Shown here: one piece after another, positions 8,075 through 17,865 of the stretch
Numbering within the stretch: position 1 is the stretch's first letter
How the letters are laid out: every line of letters begins with the position of its first letter
Assembly: GCF_021654165.1 (NCBI RefSeq)
Contig: NZ_JAKFZN010000001.1
Location: 1,116,001-1,180,000 of the forward strand
Reading direction: 5' to 3'
From: Nereida sp. MMG025
GTDB taxonomy: Bacteria > Pseudomonadota > Alphaproteobacteria > Rhodobacterales > Rhodobacteraceae
Length of the DNA: 64,000 bases
The notes under the pieces: model-generated
What the model saw: the letters and a program-made list of their open reading frames with translations, nothing else
The model's database searches: none
What the model was told of the DNA's origin: nothing
Program-made: the position numbers and the translations under genes

Positions 8075-10024
8075 GTGGACCCTGTTCTGAACCGCCCCGA
8101 AGCCGATACCAACCGCAAATGGCACGTGACAGCCGATCAATATGCGTCCGAATACCACCGTTCTATCAGTGATCCTGACGGTTTTTGGGGGGATGCGGGT
8201 AAGCGGTTGGATTGGATTAAGCCGTATAGCCAGGTCAAGGACGTGGATTACACGCTCGGGTCGGTCAAGATCAACTGGTATGCTGATGGCACGCTGAACG
8301 TTGCGGCCAACTGTATTGACCGCCATCTGGCCACGCGCGGTGATCAGACGGCCATCATCTGGGAGCCTGACAGCCCCGACACGCCTGCCAAGCACATCAC
8401 CTACAAGCAGCTGCACACGTCGGTTTGCAAGATGGCCAACATCCTTGAAGAGCTTGGCGTGCGTCGCGGCGACCGTGTGGTGATCTATCTGCCGATGATC
8501 CCCGAGGCCGCCTATGCCATGCTGGCCTGCGCGCGCATCGGCGCGATCCATTCCATCGTGTTCGCGGGCTTCAGCCCCGACGCTTTGGGGGCGCGGATCA
8601 ACGGCTGTGACGCCAAGGTGGTCATCACCGCCGACGAGGCCCCGCGCGGCGGCCGCGTCACCCCACTCAAGTCCAACGCCGATCAGGCCCTGCTGCACTG
8701 CAAGGACAGCGTCAAATGTCTGGTCGTCAAGCGCACCGGCGGGCAGACCACATGGACAGACCGCGACTATGATTACAACGAGATGGCCCTTGAGGCCTCG
8801 GACGTCAGCCACCCCGCCGAGATGGGCGCCGAAGACCCGCTCTTCATTCTGTATACCTCAGGCTCGACAGGCCAGCCCAAGGGCGTTGTCCACACATCGG
8901 GCGGCTATCTGACCTATGCGGCGATGACCCAGGAGCTGGTCTTTGACTACCACGAAGGCGATATCTTCTGGTGCACCGCAGACGTCGGTTGGGTCACGGG
9001 CCACAGCTATATCGTCTACGGTCCGCTGGCCAATGGCGCGACCACGATCATGTTCGAAGGCGTGCCCACCTACCCCGACGCCAGCCGCTTCTGGCAGGTC
9101 TGCGAGAAGCATAAGGTCACCCAGTTCTACACCGCCCCCACCGCCCTGCGCGCGCTGATGGGTCAGGGCAATTCCTTTGTGGAAGGCTGCGATCTGTCGG
9201 ATCTGCGCGTTCTGGGCACCGTCGGCGAGCCAATCAACCCAGAGGCCTGGAACTGGTACAACGACGTGGTCGGCAAGGGCCGCTGCCCCATCGTCGACAC
9301 GTGGTGGCAGACCGAGACAGGCGGCCACCTGATGACGCCGCTGCCCGGTGCCACAACGCTCAAGCCCGGATCGGCCCAACAGCCGTTCTTTGGCATCCAG
9401 CCTGCGGTGCTGGACCCACAATCGGCCGAAGAAATCCACGGCAATGACGTTGAAGGCGTGCTGGTCATCAAAGACAGCTGGCCCGGTCAGATGCGCACCG
9501 TCTGGGGCGATCACGAACGCTTCGAGAAGACCTACTTCGCCGACTACCCGGGCTATTACTTCACAGGTGACGGCTGCCGCCGCGACGCCGATGGCGACTA
9601 CTGGATCACCGGCCGCGTGGACGATGTGATCAACGTGTCGGGCCACCGCATGGGCACGGCCGAAGTCGAAAGCGCGCTGGTCGCCCACGCCAAAGTGGCC
9701 GAGGCCGCTGTGGTCGGCTACCCGCACGACATCAAGGGCCAGGGCATCTACGCCTATGTCACGCTGATGAACGGGGTCGAGCCCACGCCAGAGCTGCGCA
9801 AAGAGCTGGAAACATGGGTCCGCTCAGAGATCGGACCCATCGCCAAACCCGACCTGATCCAATGGGCCCCCGGCCTGCCCAAAACACGCTCCGGCAAAAT
9901 CATGCGCCGCATCCTGCGCAAAATCGCCGAAAACGACTTCGGCGCACTCGGCGACACATCAACACTCGCCGAACCCGCCGTCGTCGATGACCTCATAGAA
10001 AATAGAATGAATAGGGAGGCGTAA
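8075..10024 (+). CDS. acs: Acetyl-CoA synthetase
   Basis: Acs activates acetate through acetyl-AMP to acetyl-CoA in the cytosol. The 649-residue product has the AMP-binding core [18 protein letters not shown] (from about 258), TWWQTETGG, the [20 protein letters not shown] hinge and the C-terminal TRSGKIMRR whose K608 is the lysine acetylated to switch the enzyme off. GTG 8075 is chosen because AGGAGGAAAGC lies just upstream and it gives the usual length. From about 8310 to 9990 the third codon positions are visibly more C-rich than in the first 235 bases and in adk. Located 2 bases before adk and near the acetate symporter. Confidence 0.97.
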   Translation: MDPVLNRPEADTNRKWHVTADQYASEYHRSISDPDGFWGDAGKRLDWIKPYSQVKDVDYTLGSVKINWYADGTLNVAANCIDRHLATRGDQTAIIWEPDSPDTPAKHITYKQLHTSVCKMANILEELGVRRGDRVVIYLPMIPEAAYAMLACARIGAIHSIVFAGFSPDALGARINGCDAKVVITADEAPRGGRVTPLKSNADQALLHCKDSVKCLVVKRTGGQTTWTDRDYDYNEMALEASDVSHPAEMGAEDPLFILYTSGSTGQPKGVVHTSGGYLTYAAMTQELVFDYHEGDIFWCTADVGWVTGHSYIVYGPLANGATTIMFEGVPTYPDASRFWQVCEKHKVTQFYTAPTALRALMGQGNSFVEGCDLSDLRVLGTVGEPINPEAWNWYNDVVGKGRCPIVDTWWQTETGGHLMTPLPGATTLKPGSAQQPFFGIQPAVLDPQSAEEIHGNDVEGVLVIKDSWPGQMRTVWGDHERFEKTYFADYPGYYFTGDGCRRDADGDYWITGRVDDVINVSGHRMGTAEVESALVAHAKVAEAAVVGYPHDIKGQGIYAYVTLMNGVEPTPELRKELETWVRSEIGPIAKPDLIQWAPGLPKTRSGKIMRRILRKIAENDFGALGDTSTLAEPAVVDDLIENRMNREA

Positions 10025-10026
10025 TC

Positions 10027-10713
10027 ATGGACGGCGCAACACTTACGAAAACGGCCCCTGTTTTAATTTTGCTCGGCCCTCCCGGTGCAGGCAAAGGCAC
10101 GCAAGCACGCATGCTGGAAGAGCGCTTTGGTCTGGTCCAGCTTTCAACGGGTGATCTGCTGCGCGCAGCGGTTGCTGCGGGCACGGACGCGGGCAAAGAG
10201 GCGAAATCCGTTATGGAAAGCGGCGGTCTGGTCAGTGACGGGATTGTTCTGGCCATCCTAAAGGACCGCTTGGCCGAACCAGACTGTGCCAAAGGCGTCG
10301 TGCTTGATGGTTTTCCGCGCACGACCGTGCAGGCCGAAGCGTTGGACGCCCTGTTGAAGGCGTCACAGCAGCAAATTGACGCAGCGATCTCGCTGGAGGT
10401 GGTTGATGCGCAGATGGTGACGCGAATCTCTGGTCGCTTTACCTGCGGATCTTGCGGTGAAGGCTATCACGACACCTTTAAGGCCCCGAAAACATTGGGA
10501 ATTTGCGATAATTGCGGTGGCACTGACATGAAACGTCGCGCCGATGACAACGCAGAAACCGTGATATCGCGCCTTGATGCATATCATACGCAGACCGCCC
10601 CATTGATCACATACTACGATCAGAAAGGTGTTCTGAAAAAGATCGACGCCATGGGAGACATCAACGACATCGCCAAAGCTTTGGCCGAAATCGTTGCGCC
10701 TGTGACCGTTTGA
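10027..10713 (+). CDS. adk: Adenylate kinase, zinc-binding LID type
   Basis: Adenylate kinase interconverts AMP plus ATP and two ADP; here it also suits removal of AMP made by the preceding acs. The 228-residue protein has P-loop GPPGAGKGTQ (about 17-26), the LDGFPRT motif and a LID domain with C140-x2-C143 and C160-x2-C163, the structural zinc ligands. GGGAGG precedes the ATG. A second adk normally sits in the ribosomal spc operon; that region is outside this window, so whether this is the sole copy is unknown. Confidence 0.95.
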   Translation: MDGATLTKTAPVLILLGPPGAGKGTQARMLEERFGLVQLSTGDLLRAAVAAGTDAGKEAKSVMESGGLVSDGIVLAILKDRLAEPDCAKGVVLDGFPRTTVQAEALDALLKASQQQIDAAISLEVVDAQMVTRISGRFTCGSCGEGYHDTFKAPKTLGICDNCGGTDMKRRADDNAETVISRLDAYHTQTAPLITYYDQKGVLKKIDAMGDINDIAKALAEIVAPVTV

Positions 10714-10785
10714 AGAACTGACCTTGCGCGTGGAGGAATTGCGCAGGGTCTTTAACACATCTGACACTTAGAGGAGGAGCGCCAC

Positions 10786-11064
10786 ATGGCGGATCAAACA
10801 ACAAATACAAAGGCCGCCGAGGATGGGGCGGGCTATTGGAAAGCAAACATCCGAATGATCCAAATCAGTCTGGTTATCTGGGCTGTTGTCTCGTTTGGCT
10901 TTGGCATTCTGCTGCGTCCGATGCTGTCTGGCATTGAAGTTGGCGGCACCGACCTTGGCTTTTGGTTTGCGCAGCAAGGCTCGATCCTTGTGTTTCTCGC
11001 ACTGATCTTTTTCTACGCCTGGCGCATGAACAAGCTCGACAAAGAATACGGCGTGGAGGAATAA
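10786..11064 (+). CDS. DUF4212 small subunit of sodium/solute symporter
   Basis: A 92-residue protein with two predicted membrane segments (about 23-45 and 60-82) and a short charged tail. It matches the DUF4212 proteins that accompany VC_2705-type symporters, and lies 3 bases before that symporter gene. GAGGAGG precedes the ATG. The likely role is an accessory subunit of the acetate symporter. Confidence 0.88.
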   Translation: MADQTTNTKAAEDGAGYWKANIRMIQISLVIWAVVSFGFGILLRPMLSGIEVGGTDLGFWFAQQGSILVFLALIFFYAWRMNKLDKEYGVEE

Positions 11065-11067
11065 CCC

Positions 11068-12864
11068 ATGGACCAGTTTACCCTTAACCTGCTGTTTGTG
11101 GGCGCGTCTTTTGCGCTTTACATCGGCATCGCGATTTGGGCCCGTGCGGGATCCACTTCAGAATTCTATGCTGCGGGGCGCGGTGTTCACCCTGTCACGA
11201 ACGGTATGGCGACGGCGGCTGACTGGATGTCGGCGGCGTCGTTCATTTCGATGGCGGGTCTGATCGCCTTTACAGGTTACGACAACTCTTCGTTCCTGAT
11301 GGGTTGGACGGGCGGCTATGTGCTGTTGGCTCTGCTTCTTGCACCTTACCTGCGTAAGTTCGGCAAGTTCACGGTTTCGGAATTTATCGGTGATCGTTTC
11401 TACAGCCCAACAGCCCGCATGGTGGCTGTGATCTGTCTGATCGTGGCCTCGACCACCTATGTGATCGGTCAGATGACAGGTGTTGGTGTTGCGTTCGGTC
11501 GTTTCCTTGAAATCAGCAACACATCTGGTCTGTTGATCGGCGCTTGTGTGGTTTTCGCATACGCTGTTTTCGGTGGCATGAAAGGTGTGACATACACGCA
11601 GGTCGCGCAGTATTGCGTTCTGATCCTTGCCTATACGATCCCCGCGGTGTTCATTTCGCTGCAACTGACAGGCACGCCAATTCCAGCGCTTGGTCTGTTT
11701 AGCGAAGTATCGACCGGTGGCGAAAGCAGTGTTTACCTGCTGCAAAAGCTGGACCAGATCGTGACCGACCTTGGGTTTGCGAGCTACACAGAAGCACATA
11801 AAGACACGCTGAACATGGTTTTGTTCACACTGTCGCTGATGATCGGTACCGCGGGTTTGCCCCACGTGATCATGCGCTTCTTCACCGTTCCAAAGGTATC
11901 GGACGCACGTTGGTCGGCGGGTTGGACACTTGTGTTCATTGCTCTGCTTTACCTCACCGCCCCTGCGGTTGGTGCGATGGCACGTCTGAACATCACAGAG
12001 CTGATGTGGCCAAACGGAACAGATGCTGCGGCGGTTTCAGTTGAAACAATCAACAGTGACGAGCGTTACGACTGGATGCTGACATGGCAGAAAACCGGTC
12101 TTCTTGATTGGGAAGACAAAAACGGCGACGGCATGATCCAGTACTATAACGACGGGTCGGATGCGATGGCCGAGAAAGCTGCTGCAAACGGTTGGGCTGG
12201 TAACGAGTTGACCAAATTCAACCGTGACATCCTTGTTCTGGCAAACCCCGAGATTGCGAACCTTCCAGGTTGGGTCATCGGTCTGGTGGCAGCAGGTGGC
12301 CTTGCGGCGGCTCTGTCAACGGCGGCGGGTCTGCTTCTGGCGATTTCGTCAGCGGTCAGCCATGACCTTGTCAAAGGGGCGATCAACCCGAACATCTCGG
12401 AAAAGAACGAGTTGCTTTCGGCGCGGATTGCCATGGCCGTGGCCATTGCGGTTGCGACCTATCTGGGTCTGAACCCTCCTGGCTTTGCCGCGCAAACCGT
12501 GGCCTTGGCCTTTGGTCTGGCAGCGGCATCGATCTTCCCTGCTCTTATGATGGGTATCTTCTCCAAGCGCGTGAACAACAAAGGCGCGGTTGCAGGGATG
12601 CTGGCAGGTCTGATCTTTACGCTGGTCTACATCTTCTTGCACAAAGGCTGGTTCTTTGTCGCTGGCACCAACAGCTTCCCTGACACCGTCAGTGGCTCGC
12701 TCTTTGGGATCCAGTCGACAGCGATCGGCTCGATCGGTGCGCTTTTGAACTTTGCGGTCGCTTACGGCGTCTCGCTGATGACAGAAGACACACCACAAGA
12801 GATCAAGGATCTGGTGGAAAGCGTGCGTATCCCTGCAGGTGCAGGCGACGCGGTCGACCACTAA
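11068..12864 (+). CDS. Sodium:solute symporter, VC_2705 family (probable acetate permease, ActP-like)
   Basis: A 598-residue SSS-family carrier with about 13 membrane spans. It begins MDQFTLNLLFVGASFALYIG, has the AAGRGVHPVTNGMATAADWM region that binds sodium in this family, and a hydrophilic loop around residues 310-370 with acidic DKNGDGMIQYYNDG sequence. That EF-hand-like loop is typical of VC_2705 members. Position after acs-adk and the DUF4212 partner supports acetate or short-chain carboxylate uptake. A strong terminator follows. Confidence 0.9.
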   Translation: MDQFTLNLLFVGASFALYIGIAIWARAGSTSEFYAAGRGVHPVTNGMATAADWMSAASFISMAGLIAFTGYDNSSFLMGWTGGYVLLALLLAPYLRKFGKFTVSEFIGDRFYSPTARMVAVICLIVASTTYVIGQMTGVGVAFGRFLEISNTSGLLIGACVVFAYAVFGGMKGVTYTQVAQYCVLILAYTIPAVFISLQLTGTPIPALGLFSEVSTGGESSVYLLQKLDQIVTDLGFASYTEAHKDTLNMVLFTLSLMIGTAGLPHVIMRFFTVPKVSDARWSAGWTLVFIALLYLTAPAVGAMARLNITELMWPNGTDAAAVSVETINSDERYDWMLTWQKTGLLDWEDKNGDGMIQYYNDGSDAMAEKAAANGWAGNELTKFNRDILVLANPEIANLPGWVIGLVAAGGLAAALSTAAGLLLAISSAVSHDLVKGAINPNISEKNELLSARIAMAVAIAVATYLGLNPPGFAAQTVALAFGLAAASIFPALMMGIFSKRVNNKGAVAGMLAGLIFTLVYIFLHKGWFFVAGTNSFPDTVSGSLFGIQSTAIGSIGALLNFAVAYGVSLMTEDTPQEIKDLVESVRIPAGAGDAVDH

Positions 12865-12873
12865 ACAAACACG

Positions 12874-12910
12874 CGGCTGGCGGGCCATATTCCCGCCAGC
12901 CGTTTTCTTT
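12874..12910 (+). terminator. Intrinsic terminator after the acetate symporter
   Basis: An 11-base perfect stem, CGGCTGGCGGG (12874-12884) with CCCGCCAGCCG (12892-12902), is followed by TTTTCTTTTT. It lies ten bases after the symporter stop. Confidence 0.92.
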
Positions 12911-12939
12911 TTGCGGTGACGTATCAGCCGCATCCCTAA

Positions 12940-14796
12940 ATGATACGCCCTCTGATAGGACCATCAGGTATGACCCAAGATATCCTGAGCCTTCTTCAAA
13001 ACCTTCACCCTTATGATGTGCTGCCCCAAGCAACCCGCGCCACGATTGCCCGAACGGTCGAGCGTGTGTCTGTCCCGCGCGATGGGTTCGTCTATGCACA
13101 CGGCGAGCAGCTTGAAGGGCTCTACATTATTCTGGATGGGCAGATCGCGGTCAAAGACAGGCTGAATGCCCCCATCTCCCTTTTGGGGCGCGAAAACTCG
13201 TTCGGGGAACGCGGACTGCTGAAAGACGGCATCGCCGTTACATCTGCAATCGCGACTGTCGACAGCGCATTGATTTGCCTGCCTGCCCATTTGTTCCATA
13301 CGCTGAACAGCCAGTTTCCCGCTTTCAAACGCTTCTTCGACCGCACGCGCAGCGACAGCCAGAATGATGGCGCGAAGGCATTTGACCTTACCAGTGTCCG
13401 CGTGGAAAGCCTGATGGTTGCGCCACCGCTGACGTGTCGCGCAACCGATAGCGTGACCCATGCCGCACAAATGATGCGTGACAAGCGGATCTCGTGCCTG
13501 TGTGTGACAGATGCCGACACCCTGACAGGCATCGTTACCCTGCGCGATATCTCGAACAAAGTGGTGGCAGATGGCCTGGCCTTGGACACACCGGTAGCGC
13601 AGGTGATGACGCATAGCCCGCGCACCCTGCCCCCCTCGGCCATCGGCTCGGATGTATTGCATTTGATGATGGAATACCGTCTTGGACACCTGCCTATCGT
13701 ATCGGGCAATGATCTGGTTGGCATCGTCACCCAAACAGATCTGACCAAATTTCAGGCCTCGAACACGGCGGGGTTTGTTGGCGAAGCCGCCCGCGCAACC
13801 AGCATCGACGCACTGGCTGCAATTACAAAACGCATCCCGAATTTGCTGGCGCAACTGGTGGCTGCGGGCAACAGGCATGACGTGGTGACCCGTATGATCA
13901 CCGACATCGCCGATGTTGTCACACGCCGTTTGCTGGCTATGGCAGAAGATGAATTTGGCCCACCGCCTGTGCGATATCTTTGGCTGGCCTGCGGATCGCA
14001 GGGACGGCAGGAACAGACGGGCGTTTCGGATCAGGATAATTGCCTGATCCTTGATGACGACGTAGATGAACGCGGATTGGCGTATTTCCAACGCTTTGCG
14101 CAATTTGTCTGCGATGGTTTGAACGCATGTGGCTACGTCTATTGTCCGGGCGATATGATGGCGACCACGCCGCGGTGGTGCCAACCCGTTTCCGTATGGC
14201 GCGAATACTTCCAACACTGGATCGCCGCCCCAAGTAAGGAAGCGCAAATGCTGGCCTCGGTCATGTTTGACTTGCGCCCGATTGGTGGGGACATGTCGCT
14301 ATTTGACGGGCTACAGCAAGACACGCTGAAAGCCGCCTCCAGCAATTCTATTTTTACCGCGCATATGGCCAGCAACGCGTTGACCCATGCGACACCACTT
14401 GGCATGTTGCGCGGCTTTGCGACGATCCGTTCAGGCGAACATCGCAACACAATCGATATGAAATTAAACGGCGTCGTCCCTGTGGTGGATCTGGGGCGCA
14501 TGTATGCGCTTCAAGGACAGTTGAGCGTGGCCAACACCCGCGCACGTGTGGAAGCCGCGATCAGCACTGCATTTGTCAGTGAAAGCGGTGGGCGCGATTT
14601 GTTGGATGCTTATGATCTGGTTGCACAGACACGGCTCGAACACCAAGCCAATCAGATCAAACGCGGCACGCCACCGGATAACTTTCTGGCACCAGATCAG
14701 TTGTCAGGATTTGAACGTAGTCACCTGCGGGATGCCTTTGTGGTGATCAAAACAATGCAATCCGCACTTATGCAGGGGCGCGGTGTGATGTCATAG
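12940..14796 (+). CDS. cNMP-binding / CBS pair / DUF294 nucleotidyltransferase protein
   Basis: The 618-residue cytosolic protein has four parts: a cyclic-nucleotide-binding-like barrel (about 20-130), two CBS domains (about 150-285), a GlnD/DUF294-type nucleotidyltransferase with GSQGRQEQTGVSDQDN near 352-367, where the G-S and D-x-D pattern is intact, and a helical DUF294 C-terminal domain. The family's target is not known; a substrate nucleotidylated in response to nucleotide binding is a reasonable inference. ATG 12970 (MTQDILSLL) is an alternative start. Together with the downstream membrane exonuclease it follows the acetate symporter. Confidence 0.85.
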   Translation: MIRPLIGPSGMTQDILSLLQNLHPYDVLPQATRATIARTVERVSVPRDGFVYAHGEQLEGLYIILDGQIAVKDRLNAPISLLGRENSFGERGLLKDGIAVTSAIATVDSALICLPAHLFHTLNSQFPAFKRFFDRTRSDSQNDGAKAFDLTSVRVESLMVAPPLTCRATDSVTHAAQMMRDKRISCLCVTDADTLTGIVTLRDISNKVVADGLALDTPVAQVMTHSPRTLPPSAIGSDVLHLMMEYRLGHLPIVSGNDLVGIVTQTDLTKFQASNTAGFVGEAARATSIDALAAITKRIPNLLAQLVAAGNRHDVVTRMITDIADVVTRRLLAMAEDEFGPPPVRYLWLACGSQGRQEQTGVSDQDNCLILDDDVDERGLAYFQRFAQFVCDGLNACGYVYCPGDMMATTPRWCQPVSVWREYFQHWIAAPSKEAQMLASVMFDLRPIGGDMSLFDGLQQDTLKAASSNSIFTAHMASNALTHATPLGMLRGFATIRSGEHRNTIDMKLNGVVPVVDLGRMYALQGQLSVANTRARVEAAISTAFVSESGGRDLLDAYDLVAQTRLEHQANQIKRGTPPDNFLAPDQLSGFERSHLRDAFVVIKTMQSALMQGRGVMS

Positions 14797-14821
14797 CGGC
14801 ATCCACCTGAGGGAGGAAAAG

Positions 14822-15343
14822 ATGTTTTTTGAATTGATCGGAACGATCGTTGCAGGGGTCGCCACGGGCCTTATCGTTTGGGCCGCAAACCGGACTTTGA
14901 AGGGCCGCCTGCCAAGCTGGTTGGTGCCTGTGTCAGCCGGTGCCGCGATGTTGATTGCGACGGTTTCAAGCGAATACGGTTGGTATGCCCGCACCCAAGC
15001 CAACATGCCCGAAGGGTTCGTGGTGGCAGAAGCCATTGAAGAGACCGCGTTCTATCGCCCCTGGACCTATGCGCGCCCCTTTGTCAGCCGTTTCGTCGCG
15101 GTCGATCAGCTGTCCAAGCGCACGCATCCTGATCAACCCGATCAGCGGATCATGGATCTTGTGTTCTATGGCCGCTGGCAGCGCACTGCGAAAATCCCCG
15201 TTCTATTTGATTGTGCATCCGGCGCACGTGCGGACATTGTGGACGGCGTAGAATTTGGCGCAAATGGTGAGGTGGTGAACGCCCAATGGCTGAACGTGGG
15301 CGCCGATGATCCTGTCCTAGAAGCTGCATGCGAGGCTGCGTAG
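14822..15343 (+). CDS. Two-span membrane protein of unknown function
   Basis: A 173-residue protein with two N-terminal hydrophobic segments (about 4-24 and 32-49) followed by a soluble region containing FVVAEAIEETAFYRPWTYAR and FYGRWQRTAKIPVLFDCASG. I do not recognise the family. GAGGGAGGAAAAG precedes the ATG, and its stop abuts the start of the exonuclease gene, so the two are surely co-translated. It may anchor or modulate that protein. Confidence 0.75.
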   Translation: MFFELIGTIVAGVATGLIVWAANRTLKGRLPSWLVPVSAGAAMLIATVSSEYGWYARTQANMPEGFVVAEAIEETAFYRPWTYARPFVSRFVAVDQLSKRTHPDQPDQRIMDLVFYGRWQRTAKIPVLFDCASGARADIVDGVEFGANGEVVNAQWLNVGADDPVLEAACEAA

Positions 15344-16726
15344 ATGCGTAGCCTTAGCCTCAGATTGCGTGTGTTTTTGTTCTTCGTCCTGATTGGACTG
15401 GGGGGCATCGCAATCGATTTGGCGGGGCTTTGGTTGGGATACCGGCAGCTTGGCGATGCGGGCGCCCTATCAGCTTTTGTCACCAGTGCCGTGGTTTCAA
15501 GCTTTGGGTTTCTGGCACTCTCCGTTTTTATCTGGCTTCTGTTTGATGAGAACGTCAGCAAACCGATTGAAAAGCTTGCCGCACGGTTTCGCGTGGGTGC
15601 GCATACAGATGTCACCTCAGAACTTGATGATGACGCGACGAAATACCTTGGTGATCTGGGCCCCGCAGCGCGTGCTTTGCAAAACAAACTGCATGCCGCA
15701 GCCGACGACGAGACGGTTGCACAACAGATTGAACGCCTGCGGCGCCAACGTCATCAGCTGCTTCGTATCCTGTCAGATATCCCCGTCGCTGTGCTGGTCG
15801 CCAACGCACAGCACCAGATCGTTCTTTACGATGGGCAAGCCGCCGAAATGCTTGAGCGCGAAGCCCCTGCATTACTCAACGGCTCGGTGATGGATTACCT
15901 TGATGCCAAAGCGATTGCCGATGCGCTGGTGCATCTGGCCAAGACGCAAACCAAGCGGATGCCAATCACTGTTCAGGGTCATTCGGGATTTTCCTACGAA
16001 GGGCACATTCGTGTTTTTGAGCAGGGCTTGGGCTACACTTTGATGCTGGAGCCGCTTTCAACAGAAGCGGCCCGCCCTTTGGTTTACGACTTTGATCTTT
16101 TGGACAAATCAGTGCCCAATCATATCGGCGATGCGCCCCTGCGCGATCTGTGTTTTGTGGTGTTTGATAGCGAAACAACTGGGCTTAATCCAAAGACTGA
16201 CCGCGTTGTGCAACTGGGTGCGGCCCGTGTTCTGAATGGCAAGATTGTTCAAGGCGAGGTCTTTGACCGATTGGTTAATCCAATGTGCCCCATCCCGTCA
16301 CATTCGACCAAAGTGCACGGCATTGATGATCAGATGGTCGCCGACGCGCCGACGTTTGCCCAAATCAGCAAGGAATTTCACCAGTTCTCCAGCGGCGCGA
16401 TCCTGGTGGCGCACAACGCGCCTTTTGACATGGCGTTTTTGCATGATGCCCCTGATCTGAGCTTTGATCATCCCGTTTTGGACACGGTGCATCTGTCGGC
16501 AATCGTGTTCGGTGGATCCGAAGAACACACGCTGGACGCGCTCTGCAAGCGCATGGACATCGACATCCCACCACAGCTGCGCCACACCGCGTTGGGCGAT
16601 GCGATGGCAACGGCAGAGGTGTTGGTTCAACTGCTGCCCATCCTTGAAGCCAAGGGACTGACCACGTTTAATGCCATCAAGATGGAGATGCGCAAACACA
16701 GTCGTATTTTGAAGGTTCAGGACTAG
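15344..16726 (+). CDS. Membrane-anchored PAS-like / DEDDh exonuclease (DnaQ-like)
   Basis: The 460-residue protein starts with two membrane segments (about 8-30 and 45-70), a HAMP-like linker, a PAS-like domain (about 130-245, including IPVAVLVANAQHQIVLYDG) and a C-terminal 3'-5' exonuclease. The exonuclease motifs are complete: FDSETTGL (ExoI), HNAPFDMAFL (ExoII) and HTALGDAMAT (ExoIII with the His of DEDDh). Annotation as DNA polymerase III epsilon would be misleading because of the sensor-like membrane N-terminus. It is the last gene of a three-gene run with the nucleotidyltransferase and the small membrane protein. Confidence 0.88.
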   Translation: MRSLSLRLRVFLFFVLIGLGGIAIDLAGLWLGYRQLGDAGALSAFVTSAVVSSFGFLALSVFIWLLFDENVSKPIEKLAARFRVGAHTDVTSELDDDATKYLGDLGPAARALQNKLHAAADDETVAQQIERLRRQRHQLLRILSDIPVAVLVANAQHQIVLYDGQAAEMLEREAPALLNGSVMDYLDAKAIADALVHLAKTQTKRMPITVQGHSGFSYEGHIRVFEQGLGYTLMLEPLSTEAARPLVYDFDLLDKSVPNHIGDAPLRDLCFVVFDSETTGLNPKTDRVVQLGAARVLNGKIVQGEVFDRLVNPMCPIPSHSTKVHGIDDQMVADAPTFAQISKEFHQFSSGAILVAHNAPFDMAFLHDAPDLSFDHPVLDTVHLSAIVFGGSEEHTLDALCKRMDIDIPPQLRHTALGDAMATAEVLVQLLPILEAKGLTTFNAIKMEMRKHSRILKVQD

Positions 16727-16732
16727 CCCGTA

Positions 16733-17743
16733 TCATTTTCCGTAGTAGTCGCGGAACCAGCGCACAAACTGCGCAATGCCGTCTTTCACGTCTGTAGCCG
16801 GTTGATAGCCTGTCAAAGCCTTCAAAAGATCGGCATCTGCCCAAGTGGCTGGCACGTCACCCTTTTGCATATCCATATAATTGCGAATGGCAGGCACACC
16901 CAGTTCCGCTTCAATGGCATCCACAAAGTCCAATAGGCGCACTTTGTCCGAGTTGCCGATATTGACGACGCGATAGGGCGCGACAGGGGACAGGCTGTCG
17001 CCGTCTGGAATATCGGCAGGCGTCGCGGGACGTATCGGCACGGCATCCATCAAAAGGCGAATGCCGCGCACAAGGTCTTCGACATAGGTGAAGTCACGAT
17101 ACATGTCGCCGTGGTTGTAGATATCAATCGGACGGCCATCCAAAACCGCGTCCACAAATTTGAAAAGCGCCATATCAGGGCGGCCCCAAGGGCCGTAAAC
17201 CGTGAAAAAGCGAAACATGGTTGTCGGTAAATTCCACAGGTGCGCATAGGAATGGCCCATCGCCTCGTTCGCCTTTTTGGTGGCCGCGTAAAAGGTCATC
17301 GGCGTGTCGGCTTTTTCGGTTTCTGTGAAAGGCATTTCTTCGTTTGCGCCGTAAACCGAAGAGGTGGAGGCCATCAATAGATGCTTCACCTCAAGCTCGC
17401 GTGCGGCTTCCATCACGTTGAAGGTGCCAGTGATGTTGCTGTCCAGATACGCGCGCGGATTTTCAAGCGAATAGCGCACGCCCGCCTGCCCCGCCAAATG
17501 CACGATAATATCCGGTTCAAAGTCTTTTGCGGCTTTGTCAAAAGCGCCGTCTTGCTCCAGATAAGCTTCGGTAATCGAAAACCCTTCGTTCTGCATCAAG
17601 GCCTGGACGCGCCTTTTTTTCAGGTTCACATCATAATAGTCGGTCATCGCATCGAACCCATGCACCTGCATGCCTTCAGCAAGCAGTAACTTGCTTAAAT
17701 GAAATCCGATAAACCCTGCGGCACCTGTGACGAGAACTTTCAT
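16733..17743 (-). CDS. UDP-glucuronate 4-epimerase (NAD-dependent epimerase)
   Basis: The 336-residue SDR-type epimerase has the NAD-binding GAAGFIGFH, SSVYG, and the catalytic YAATK (Tyr-x3-Lys). It resembles LspL/UDP-glucuronate 4-epimerases, which make UDP-galacturonate for capsule or LPS. The frame extends 38 codons upstream, but ATG 17743 gives the canonical MKVLVTGAAGFIG start and has AAGGATGG ahead of it. Single gene, convergent with the exonuclease gene and divergent from pxpA. Confidence 0.88.
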   Translation of the reverse strand: MKVLVTGAAGFIGFHLSKLLLAEGMQVHGFDAMTDYYDVNLKKRRVQALMQNEGFSITEAYLEQDGAFDKAAKDFEPDIIVHLAGQAGVRYSLENPRAYLDSNITGTFNVMEAARELEVKHLLMASTSSVYGANEEMPFTETEKADTPMTFYAATKKANEAMGHSYAHLWNLPTTMFRFFTVYGPWGRPDMALFKFVDAVLDGRPIDIYNHGDMYRDFTYVEDLVRGIRLLMDAVPIRPATPADIPDGDSLSPVAPYRVVNIGNSDKVRLLDFVDAIEAELGVPAIRNYMDMQKGDVPATWADADLLKALTGYQPATDVKDGIAQFVRWFRDYYGK

Positions 17744-17865
17744 TTTGCCATCCTTCTGACGATCGGCCCTATTTCCCTTGCGATTATCCAGACTGCCGCA
17801 ATCGTGCAAGGGGACATGGTTGCGATATGTGACGTGGATGGCATAGGTTTGCTGCATATCCTGAC

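Noticed and set aside
12964-14247. Minus-strand open frame of 427 codons inside the CBS/DUF294 gene
   Set aside because: Antisense shadow; the plus-strand frame has conserved domains throughout.
15344-16726. DNA polymerase III epsilon subunit (dnaQ) annotation
   Set aside because: Two membrane spans and a PAS-like region precede the exonuclease, so it is not the replicative proofreading subunit.
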